64,000 nucleotides of DNA from Theobroma cacao. Its lineage: Eukaryota; Streptophyta; Magnoliopsida; Malvales; Malvaceae. Shown here one piece after another: positions 51,970-61,976 of the stretch. Both the position numbers and the translations under genes were made by a program. Positions within the stretch are counted from its first letter, which is position 1. The number at the start of each line of letters is the position of its first letter. The notes beneath the pieces are model-generated. The model had not been told where the DNA came from and did not search any database. It saw only the letters and a program-made list of their open reading frames with translations. Location: the NCBI RefSeq assembly GCF_000208745.1, contig NC_030852.1, positions 30,954,969-31,018,968 of the forward strand, read 5' to 3'.

Positions 51970-52130
51970 AATTGGGGGGAATGAAGCCTGGTCCGACGTC
52001 ACTAACTTATGATCAATGATCATGATCTCAACTTTAGTCGAAAAAATAAAATCCACAGAAAATTTTGATCAATTGAGATAGAATTATAGATCTAGTTGGT
52101 GGCCTCGAGCCAGACAACATTCCCCTCAAA
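51970..52130 (-). ncRNA. MIR166: MIR166 precursor hairpin
   Basis: Read on the minus strand, the 5' arm has the miR166* sequence GGAATGTTGTCTGGCTCGAG(G) at 52123-52103 and the 3' arm has mature miR166 at 51996-51976. The two pair over the full duplex with the usual few mismatches (TT/AA and CT/TC positions) and 2-nt offsets, separated by a loop of about 106 nt. miR166 guides cleavage of class III HD-Zip mRNAs (PHB, PHV, REV type) and so sets leaf polarity, vascular and meristem patterning. Its place between a BODYGUARD/GDSL pair and MED10, and next to an ATHB-7/12-like gene, matches all three Arabidopsis MIR166 neighbourhoods recalled below. Confidence 0.97.
51976..51996 (-). ncRNA. MIR166: Mature miR166 (21 nt, 3' arm)
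   Basis: Minus strand reads TCGGACCAGGCTTCATTC followed by CCC, identical to the canonical plant miR166 as I recall it. Confidence 0.97.
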
Positions 52131-52448
52131 GGAAACAGCTTCCTTCCATTCTTCTCATCTATTTCACCAAAAAACGAAAAAGTTAACCAAAGTTCCCTGA
52201 ATAAGAGAAAGAGTGAGGTGTAAAGAGATGGAGAGAGAGATGCTGGGTTGATTGTGAGTAACAGTGAATGAGAAATGATATGGGTGAGTGATGGAAGTGA
52301 GAAAAAGATAAGTTGATATAGAGATGAAAAGGCTAAGAAGGAGAGATGGAGAGGTGAAAAGGACAAAGAAAGTAATAAAAGTAGCAGACCCCCTGACCCT
52401 ACGTCTGGGTCTTGGGTTCCAGAAATGACCAGACCCCCAACCCCCACT

Positions 52449-52474
52449 TCTCTCTCTCTCTCTCTCTCTCTCTC
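52449..52474. repeat. (TC)13 microsatellite at the 5' end of the MIR166 transcript
   Basis: Thirteen TC units, GA on the transcribed strand, about 17-42 bp downstream of the TATA box. It would lie at or just after the transcription start, in the leader of the primary transcript. Confidence 0.9.
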
Positions 52475-52490
52475 GTGTACGTCACTTTGC

Positions 52491-52497
52491 TTATATA
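52491..52497 (-). promoter_or_regulatory. Putative TATA box of MIR166
   Basis: TATATAA on the minus strand, about 370 bp upstream of the miRNA* arm. A start near 52460-52465 would put the GA repeat in the leader. Spacing is consistent with plant pol II miRNA promoters; the start site is not proved. Confidence 0.5.
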
Positions 52498-54347
52498 TCT
52501 ATTTCATCGATCAATATATATATTTATAGCAATATAGCATTAGCATGCAACAATATATTATAGAGAGAGAAATTCAGGCTCCCCCTTTTTTTTCTCCCTC
52601 TTTTTCTCCTTGATATCAAATCCCATGTCTACCACGAGATCATAATCATGACCTAATCACACCATCAGCTCCAGCTGTTATATTTAGCTCTATCTTAATC
52701 CTAACTAACCCCATATCGAAAAAGAAATTATTAAACTAGTATATTAATTAATCCATTTCTTAATTTAAGAAATAGCCACTCTCAAAGCTGAATAAGCTTA
52801 GCTTAATGATAAAAAACAAGTTGATACATATAGAAAGTTTAAAAAGAAAAGGACATTTGAATTATGAACTTAATTTAATATTTTTTAATGAAAGTAGTAA
52901 TCCATATTAAACTGGAATAATAAGGTAAAGCGCCCTGATTAAACTTGATGGCAACATTGTTAAAACATGATAAAGGAAAAAATATCTTTGCATTCCAACG
53001 CTAACGAATTTGACTCCAATATTTGCTACTTTCTTCTCACAAACATGTACAAATTCCAAAACTAGAGAACAACATTTCTGAAGGATTCCGTTCATGTCTT
53101 CTGTTCGAAAGGAAAACCAGTAGCAAATAGCCATAGTGGTATAATTATAACTTTCCCGAGTAAGAGTAACCTCTCCCAATAGCACTTTATAGGTGTAAGG
53201 GTAATTAACTTAGATCATATAGTTAAGAGGGTTTTAGCAATTATTCACTTAAAAGAAATAAAGAAAAAGAATATAATAAAATTCATGATCATGTTATAAT
53301 TAATGATGCTGATGACGACGACAAGATATAGAGGAATTGACAAGGATGAGTCAGAGGATTAGTTGAGCTAATTCACCGTCCTATATTTGGACAAAGTGTG
53401 TTCCGTTTAGCAAAAGGATAGCATATATCATATACCATATTTTTGTACAGTATAAACTTTGATAGAAGAAATTCATAAATAAAGATCATGAAAATGGGAA
53501 CCACCTTTCTTCGGCCCTCCCTCGTTCACTGCAATTTTTCGCTACTTTTTTTTTTCTTTCTACGCTCGCGGGGGATTCGAGATGACGACAGTCACAGACT
53601 CACACAGACTTAGGAGTAGTAGTAACAATATATTTAAAAGGAAAAAAAAAAAAAAAAGACAGGGAGCGTGTGGTCACTGGTCAGGTCAGCGTTTTCTGCT
53701 TAAAATTCAAGTGCTTTCAGCTTCACTGATGACACATGGTCCTTCCATTCTGATTCATTTTCATTACGTACTAAACAGTTTCCATGACGCTGACTATCCA
53801 CTTAATCTCTGCCTGTTTTACTCTTTTGAAGCATAATTCCAAAGCTTTTTAACTTTTTAAGCACACACATTTTCAACACTGCAAGAATTCCTCAGCCAAT
53901 TGACATACCTTTATGTTGCCAATAAGAAGATTCAACAGGAAATGGGGAAATCGTTTTAACCCTTGCATAAGATTGATCTATATGTGATGGCTTAGTTATT
54001 AGTGTTGAGAAATTTTATGACTAGTCTTATTACAAAGAGATGAAATTGGTTCTTCAAAATATTTTTTCTTTAGAACTAGAGTGTTGAAATTATAAGGTTT
54101 TTTGGTTAGGTCATTCAATGTTTGAAACTTTTAGTCACGTGATATAATTGAATTTTGGTTTAGACTTTTAGATGCATGAACCCCTGTGACTGTAGATAAC
54201 TTTTTCTAAGTAAATCAAAGCTTGGATTGGTCATTTTAAATAATTTCTTACAACAATTTTTTCCTTTTAGCATGTCATTGCAGTGTCTAAATTAATTGAA
54301 AATCTTCATTTTACAAAGTTAGAGAATAAACTATTTTGACATAATGT
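52498..54347. other. MIR166 promoter side and spacer
   Basis: The sequence nearest 52500 should hold MIR166 regulatory elements. A pyrimidine-rich tract lies at about 52580-52615. No gene is recognised. Confidence 0.45.
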
Positions 54348-54760
54348 TCAAAAAAATTTAAATAAGTCATTATTATTTTGTTGCATTCAATTAAGTTTTT
54401 ATACTTTTATTTTAAGTTAAATAAGCTCTTATAACTAATGATGGGTTAATTGTCATCACTCAAAATATCATTTGTCATTTTATACTCATATGATATTGAT
54501 ATAGACGTTGAAAAATGTCACATGAGTATATCATTATGTCACATTAACACATCAAATCATCATCAATTATGACATCTCAATATGTTGTCTCATCATCAAT
54601 TATAATATGTTAACGTGACACGTTAGAGACACGTGGTAAAAAAATGTAAGTGGCATTTTAAGTAAGTCAACTATTAATTATAATGATTTATTTGACTCAA
54701 AATAAGAGAATAAGGATTTCATTGAACGCAATAAAAAATAACTTTTAGAATTTTTTTGAA
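54348..54760. mobile_element. Fold-back MITE-like element, 413 bp
   Basis: The ends are inverted: TTCAAAAAAATTTAAATAAG at the left and, reverse-complemented from the right, TTCAAAAAAATTCTAAAAGT. Arms match over about 110 bp (TTGCATTCAATTAAG against TTGCGTTCAATGAAA). The centre contains CATCATCAATTATGACAT-type repeats and GTGACACGTTAG. No coding capacity. Confidence 0.6.
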
Positions 54761-57700
54761 TAGTTTAGAAACTTTTTTAAATATTATGTCAACTATTTTT
54801 TCATAAAAAAATTACACATAACAGAATTTAAGCTCGATCTCGTGCAATTTTAAACTCTGAAAATAGAGTTTCAGTAAATCTTTAAACTAAAAAATACAAA
54901 AACTAAAGAAAGAAAGAAGAGAGAAAGTTATTTAGAGAAAGGAAACATGAGCTTGTGACAGTGGTATATATCATAACAAACTTAAATCTTTACTGATATG
55001 GGATTTCCATAAGAGATACAAAGGTCGAAGTTAATCTGGACTATTGTAAGAGTTTCTTTCCTCTATGAGTAAAGAGCCAATGCAATAAGGACATCGCACA
55101 ATTAACAAAGGTGAAATGCCATAAATCTCATATTAGTAAGGATAGGTAAGTCTTGAATATATAAATATGGACTTTCTTTTACTTATTAAGTATGTTTTTT
55201 ATATTGAAAACATGGGCTCGTAATAGATTAAGTTTTTGTGACACATTGTTTGACCAAATTTCTTGACGATGGATGAAAATTAATACTCTTTTGCTCCCAA
55301 GCAAAAATAAACAAATTAAAAATGAAAAAATCCGAGAGAGGAAAATAATTGCCGCATATTTGTTCCATTGACCTCTTTAAGTCACTGTTTTGACCTTACC
55401 CTCGGGGAAAAACATTTTGAATAAAGTATTTAATGTTACATTTATCTTTTCCAAGACCCCCCATCCACCCCATTCTTCTTTTTTTTTTTTCTCTAATTTC
55501 ATGAAGATTGACCTAACTCCTCATGTCGGCACCAAACTTTACCTAGATTTTTGTTCTTTCCCAATTCCCACCACATTCATTAACAGCTACGTCTGCCCTC
55601 TTCTTCCTTGGAAAAGAAATAATTCAAGCAAATCAAAGATAAATCCTTCAACTGATCTTATATGGGCTGATTAAGATTTTGGTTTATTATATTAACCTGT
55701 TGGGCGCAGCAAATAAGCTTTAGAAAATGTGGAAGAGTGGTTGAAAAGTGAAAAGGTGAGAAGCCTTTTTTGCAAGCTTTTAGGCCACCCAACCCCAATT
55801 CCAATTGAGAGAAGAAGAAGAAGATTCTCTACAAACTAAACAACGTAGAAAGCAGAACCAAAGGTTTTCTTCTTCTTATCCTCCATGTTTGAAATTTCCA
55901 ACTCAAAACATACATGCCACGACACATTGAGTTTCGTTTCCTTTATTTTAACGCATAGCCAAACTGACCTTGATCATGCTGTTCCACACTGTTTTACTGC
56001 CAAATTTTTATTGTACCATTAAAGCTGGATACCAAAAGTGAGGGGGAAAAATATATTGTACTTTATTAAAGCACTGCACCAGAGACGTTAAAAGGGGAAA
56101 GAAGAAAGAAATAAAGGGGGGATGGAAATTGAATACGTGAAGCCAACAAACAAATCTATCAGACATTCACATATATATATGTGTGTGTAGAAAATCAACA
56201 TTGTTGTAACATGGGGCCAGCTCCCTTCTGCTCACCCTTGTATCTGTATATATTTTTTTCTGATACACTCATCTTTACAATCTGGCATATGCCTGTAACT
56301 CAGTTTTACCTGTTAGTAATATGTTTCATGTTTATGTATATTATATTATATTGTGATTACAAACTGCGCATAAATTTGTGGGTCCTGAATCTCTTTTCAG
56401 GCCTCATCCTTTTCGTTTCCTGTAAACAAATCTTTTCTTTGGGCCAGGCTTTCACGGATTTCCTATGAGTAAAAGAAAAAGCGATAGAATGCTTCAACTT
56501 AACTAAAAGAGTGAAAGACCCAAGTATCGCCAAGGTCCAATCAGGGGCGATCAACTGGACTAAGCTAGCTGAAGACAGCTGAAAAACTGAACAGAAACGA
56601 ATCAATTGGGACAGAACAAGGCCACCATACAGCCCATGGGCTCTGGTGAGTCCGGTTTCCAGATTGTTTGCACTCGCTCTGCCTCGGTTTTCATAGATTT
56701 TTAGTGCTGAAAAATGAAACGGATTCAACAACTATCAATTTCCAGAACATTGAGAACACATTTTGGTTCTGAGTTGAAAAGAAATGGCAAATCATTCGTA
56801 TATATGTTTGCAATCTGTTAAAGAAAACTACGACAAAAGTTAAAACCTAGTTATATACTCTGCCTACCACTAATACATAAGATATTCATATGCCAGTAGC
56901 TTTGTACCAATTCTTCCTTGAAAAATTTAAAATCCAACCAACGTTAAGAATGTCCCAGTGTGAACTCGGAATGATTTTTTGCATAATCTGGGTGAAAATT
57001 AATTAGTTCAGATAGGTTGAGGATATTAAGTGTTTTGATAAAATAAATATATATCACATCTCAGTCTACGTCCATTAAAGTTCCCAATCAAAATTTGATT
57101 TATCGCTTCATTAGAACCCCACCAAGTATGAACGCTGATACCGTGGGGAGGGTATAAAATATTCTTAAATTCCAATTTGAACATGTGAAAGGAAGGATGG
57201 AACTCAACTGATGAATGTAAGTGAAGAAGACCCACCCACCCAACCCCATCAATTTATCAGAAACCGTAGGAGGACCTAAACATACAGCGAAGTGAGGATG
57301 CTGAAACAGTAACTCAGAGCGACAGTCTGGCTGGGAAGTGTGAACATCGAATCTTCAAGAATCAATTTTTGTGCCCTATAAGTAGAGTTAGCGGCCACTT
57401 GTCACCCAAAAACTCTTTCCAAAATCCCATCAAATTACACTTCACGTGTCCACAGAACCACAAGATGATCGACACGTTCAGATGCAAAATACCCCATGAA
57501 TTCCGCATTCAGATAGATTATTACTGGCAGGTCACAAAAGTGGACCTCTGTTTTGACTCTGAACAAGTGTGGCGTCTACTGATTGGTTCTATACGTAAAG
57601 CCTGCTTTACCCTGGCTTTGTCCTGACGCTACGATCCAAAGTTGCCATTGTCAAAAGAATTACTTTAGACATAAAACGTGGCTTTCCCGCATTGTACGAC

Positions 57701-58280
57701 GACGAAGTTGTTCCTAAACGAAATGACTTTGCTGAAAAATACCTTTCAATAACTTAGAAGATGGGAATGGGTGGTAGTGTCCTTAGATATTCATATTCCT
57801 AAGTCATATACCCAACAAATGAATTTGATATGATTGATTTCCATGTTTAATGGGTTGAGATGAGAATACGCGTATGGGCCTGCGAAATTTATGTATCATC
57901 ATACCATCATCCGAATTGGGAGAATGAAAAGAACGTTTGCTCCATCCCTGAAAGAAATCTTAGGGAAACCCAGATCCCAAATCACAGAATAGACCCATGC
58001 AGGTCCCATAACCAATCACGTTGCGACATTATACATTCCAGGACGATTTTAAAACAAATAAATGGCCATGTCGGTTTGAGAGAAAAACCCACACGAGGCT
58101 GTCCAACAGGTGCACCAATAGAGCAGCAGCAGTACAGTTGGTATTTTCCCCATCAAAACCGGCTTTAGCCCACCCCTTGGATACCCTCACCACTTATCGC
58201 AGTCCCACCATATTTCTATACATTAAGCTCTCCATCTCCGTTTGCTTCACACTCCACTCTACAAAACAGATACTACCACC
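54761..58280. other. Intergenic DNA and promoter of the HD-Zip gene
   Basis: The far left is AT-rich spacer. From about 57250 the sequence is less AT-rich and holds several ACGT-core motifs, as expected for a stress-regulated promoter. No additional gene is recognised; open frames here overlap without domain similarity. Confidence 0.45.
57443..57448. promoter_or_regulatory. G-box/ABRE-like element upstream of the HD-Zip I gene
   Basis: CACGTG in the context TTCACGTGTCC, about 830 bp before the start codon, with a second GACACGTTC at about 57470. ATHB-7 and ATHB-12 are strongly ABA- and drought-induced in Arabidopsis, and ABREs have an ACGTG core. Function here is inference. Confidence 0.35.
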
Positions 58281-59080
58281 ATGTTGACAAGGAAAGAGCA
58301 GCACCAAGCGGCAGCGACGGTGAAGGTGGAAGTTGGTTTATCAGGTTTGGATCTGCACGACCACCCTATTACAAATATTAAACCCAGTAGCAAGAACAAA
58401 AGAAGATTCAGTGATGAACAAATTAGGTCACTAGAATTCATGTTTGAGTCAGACTCAAGACCAGAGTCGCAGAAAAAACAGCTGCTAGCTAATGAGCTTG
58501 GACTACAGCCTCGACAGATTGCTATCTGGTTCCAGAATAGGAGAGCTAGATCAAAATCTAAGCAAATTGAGCGAGATTACAACATTTTGAAAGAGAGTTA
58601 TGATGCTCTTGCTTCTAGCTATGAATCCTTGAAAAGAGAGAATCAATCATTGCGTATCCAGGTATTTTCCCTTGTCATTCACTATACATGTTAGAACACT
58701 TTTGCTTACAGATTCTAACTTCTAAACCTATTGGTTCTCAACAGTTGCAAAAACTGAAGGGTCAACTTGAGATGGAACATGGAAACAAAACCCATGAACC
58801 AAACAGAACTGGAAACAGTGGCGATGGCAATTCCGAGAACAAGAGTGTTATATGCGACGCTAACGAGAAGATTACCTTTCTATTTGAAGGCTATGACCAC
58901 ATGATTTCAAGCGATAACAATAGCAGAGATGCTGAGAGCAGGGATGAGGATAGAGTGGTTCTGGATATGATGGAAGCCACAGATGGTTCCTTGACTTCAT
59001 CAGAAAAATGGTGCGGCTTCGAATCCAATTGTTTCCTTGATGAATCAAGTTGTAGTTCAAATTGGTGGGAATATTGGTAA
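58281..59080 (+). CDS. HD-Zip class I transcription factor, ATHB-7/ATHB-12 type
   Basis: Nuclear regulator that binds CAATNATTG-type sites as a dimer; ATHB-7/12 relatives act in ABA and water-deficit responses. Exons are 58281-58661 and 58745-59080, joined by a GT-AG intron; the joined 717 nt give 238 residues, normal for the clade. The homeodomain lies at about 38-95 (RRFSDEQIRSLEFMFES, LGLQPRQIAIWFQNRRAR). The leucine zipper has Leu at 103, 110, 117, 124 and 131. The C-terminus SLTSSEKW...DESSCSSNWWEYW matches the acidic/aromatic end of the ATHB-7/12 clade. One oddity: position 91, just after WFQNRRAR, is Ser where HD-Zip I proteins normally have Trp (RARWK). Start 58281 is the first suitable ATG in good context (ACCACCATG). 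It points tail-to-tail toward MED10. Confidence 0.93.
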
Positions 59081-60278
59081 ACTTGAATGCGAAGTGAACA
59101 TATGCAGCGCTTGCACTATAGTACACTGACTGACTCACATCAGAAATTTCAATTCTGTCTGCATATATTTTTCTATCGGCATGTAACTACATCCATGATG
59201 CATGCACCTTCGGTTCGTTTTCTTTTTCCTCTGTTTTTATTTGTTCGGAGCACTCCCAGTTATTAACTCTCTTAAAACTATACTTCCTTACACTGTCTAG
59301 GTAGTAATTGAATTCAAAAAACACATTAATGAAAAAGAAAAAGGTAACAAGGAGTTCAACAAGGCAGAGACGACCTAACTGAGAAAAGTTTCTAATACTT
59401 GGATTCTTCAAACATTCAAGACGATCACAGTTGCATGATATGAGCATGACAAGAGTTAAGGCCTCAAGCTGGACATCATGGTAGTACGGATTTTACGTCC
59501 ATGAGCAGGATCACAAAGTCAGCGACAGTAGTTTTCCGAAAAATGTACAGCACTGTAGGATTCCCTTCCAGTCATTTATACTCATTTAATCGTATAAAAA
59601 ATGCAAACGGGATGATAAAAGATTATAGTACAAATGACGCAAACAAGGGGACTATATTCAGGCAGAATGAGCTTATGAAAAAATAGGCAATATAGTAGAA
59701 AGACTGTGCCCCTTGACTAACACATATGAGTTTATGAGCAAGAAGCCTCACAACAACAGGCCTCCAATATGTCTAAACTAATATCTCTGTCAAATAACTG
59801 CACAACAAAAAGTACTGATGCAAATATACAATTTTGCCTTTCCAAGCTTCCAAATACTAAGAATAACTGCAAGAATATTTTCCACTTATAACTAGAATAA
59901 CTGCCAGAATATTCCCTGCTTTTAATTTGCCCAGCATAGAGTTTTATTGTCAGTCTCCAAATAAATGGCGACAATTCAGCTTCAATCTGTAAAATAAAGC
60001 ATATTGTGAAGTTTGGCTTTATTTGAGGGAAAAGAATGAGAAACAGTACAATAATTTTTGCTTCATTAGTCATGAAGAGAATGCTCATATGCTCCCATCA
60101 TTAATATCAGAAACTGTACTACAAATTGCTGCATTCTTAATACTACTAATTGTCACATTCTTAATACAAGCAGGAAATGCTGTTACATCAGAATGTATTG
60201 ACCAAATCTTGTACATACATAAACCTATATAAATGAAAAAAGGGTTAAAAACCTCCAAATCATCATCGATATGAGCGT
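59081..60278. other. Convergent intergenic region between HD-Zip and MED10
   Basis: Holds the 3' untranslated regions of both convergent genes. No further gene or repeat is recognised. Confidence 0.5.
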
Positions 60279-61976
60279 CTAAAGCTCAGTTTTGACCTTT
60301 ACATCTCCATTTGGTAACATACTTTGTGATTGAGCAAGCCGTTTAAATTCCTGCATTGTACCAAGTGCTTTAAGCTAACAGTAACCAATGAAAATAACTT
60401 AGTAAAGACTGGTAAAGTAAGAATTTCAATTTTCATGAAACTGCATGAAAGTACCCATAAACTTAACAAACTAATCAATTTGAATTATCCATGGTTTAGT
60501 ATCAAGTGAAGTGAACTCAGTTAAACCTATGAGTCGTTTAGACATACACACCTAAAAAATATTGGATTCCAACAATTCATCGCTAAAGTATTTCATATCC
60601 ATCTAAGCTTTAGCAATTGCAATGTGCGCTTAATGCTTCTTAACACTATAAGATATGCAGTTCAGATATCATAACACATGTTCTTAAGCCTTTTTCCCAA
60701 TTAAATAAATAAACAGGTACATGCTTGTTTCCACTTTCGTCAACTACCAAACAGAGATTTGTATGCAAATGCAAGAAAAACATGAAACAAATGCAAAGAA
60801 AAGTCTAAATAGGCAAATAATTGTTTAGGAGTGTCTTCTTTTTAGTGCCTTACCCAGCCTAAGAGATTGTGCTCTCTCCATGAGAATAACTTGAAGACAG
60901 AAGCCAAAAACACACTAGATAAGGAGAAAATAAGCCTGAGTATTTTCAACAACCAGGCAAGACAAGATCCATCTAAAGATGAAATCAGGGAGGAGGATAA
61001 CAAGATGTTGCAGGGAGAATGAACAAGTGATGATGGGTCAGAAAGCTTTGCCAAGAGGCCATGAATAAGGAGGTTTCCCACTTAAGAATCAAAATCCAAC
61101 AAGAATTGATCACTACAACATGAATAGAAGACATATTCATAATCAAAGTCAGCTTAATTTGACTTACAGCAGCAGAACTTGCACGTATCTCTCTGTATGA
61201 TTCAACTTCGTCAGGAAACGTCTGCTCAAGCTCTTCCAGAAGATGCTTTCGTAAACTCTATAAAATTCACGAGTTGAGTAAACACATATATACTAGTGCT
61301 GAATAAAATGAAATTAGAATAAGATATCCCATAGCTGGAGATAAAGACTACCTTGAAGGCATCAGTTTTGCCTTTAGTAACCTGATTTTTTGCAATACAG
61401 CTGTTTAAAACATCCCTTGTAAATTCATCAGGGTTCTTCCCATCATCAATCAAACTACATGAAAACACAACAAATTACAAGTGGGCAGTGAAGAAAACAA
61501 GCTTGAATGCACCCGAAAACACACACACACACGGACAAAAAGAACAGGGGAAACCCACTTGAGAACTTCCATAGGCACTTGAATATTACACTTCTCAGAC
61601 AATTTTGCCATGTTATCAAGCTCCGAAACCAAGGAATTCCTACAACAACAAAAAGTAAACCCCAATTAGATAAGCAATGCTGCAAAGACTAACTAAAATC
61701 TTATAAAAACAAGAACGCGAAAAATATATGGGATTTGAAGAAAAATTACAGGCGTTGAAGGAGAGGGAGCTGCGAAGCAGCATTAAAAGAAGAGACGGTG
61801 AGGTATAGTTGATGGAGAAGGCCTAAAGTTTTCTGGATGGAGTTTATTACTTGAGTCAGATTCTGCTTTGGATCATCATTCGGCGTGGCGGTTCTCGTAT
61901 CATTTGTTTGACTGCTGACTATCCCATTCCCGCCGCTCCCTCCCGTCCCTAACGTAGATGATTGTGATGAATCCAT
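60279..61976 (-). CDS. MED10: Mediator complex subunit 10 (MED10), five exons
   Basis: Middle-module subunit of Mediator, which bridges transcription factors and RNA polymerase II in the nucleus. Exons on the minus strand are 61976-61750, 61639-61559, 61454-61352, 61257-61168 and 60374-60279. All introns are GT-AG; the joined 597 nt encode 198 residues, close to Arabidopsis MED10. After a Ser/Gly/Thr-rich N-terminus (about 1-35), the conserved MED10/Nut2 domain follows: NLTQVINSIQKTLGLLHQLY, then the SELDNMAKLSEKCNIQVPME segment, LIDDGKNPDEFTRDV, and RKHLLEELEQTFPDEVE. The tail ends NGDVKVKTEL. From memory, Arabidopsis MED10A (At5g41910) follows BDG2 and MIR166E, so this gene anchors the microsynteny. 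The last intron is long (0.8 kb). Confidence 0.96.

Noticed and set aside
52034..52447. 137-codon minus-strand frame rich in Leu and Ser
   Set aside because: It overlaps the MIR166 leader and 5' arm; the translation reflects pyrimidine/purine-rich DNA and has no domain.
56357..56731. 124-codon minus-strand frame
   Set aside because: No recognisable family and no supporting promoter or splice signals; I treat it as noncoding.
61450..61685. Minus-strand frames of 71 and 76 codons inside MED10
   Set aside because: They read through intron 2 of MED10; only the exon 2 part is real coding sequence.
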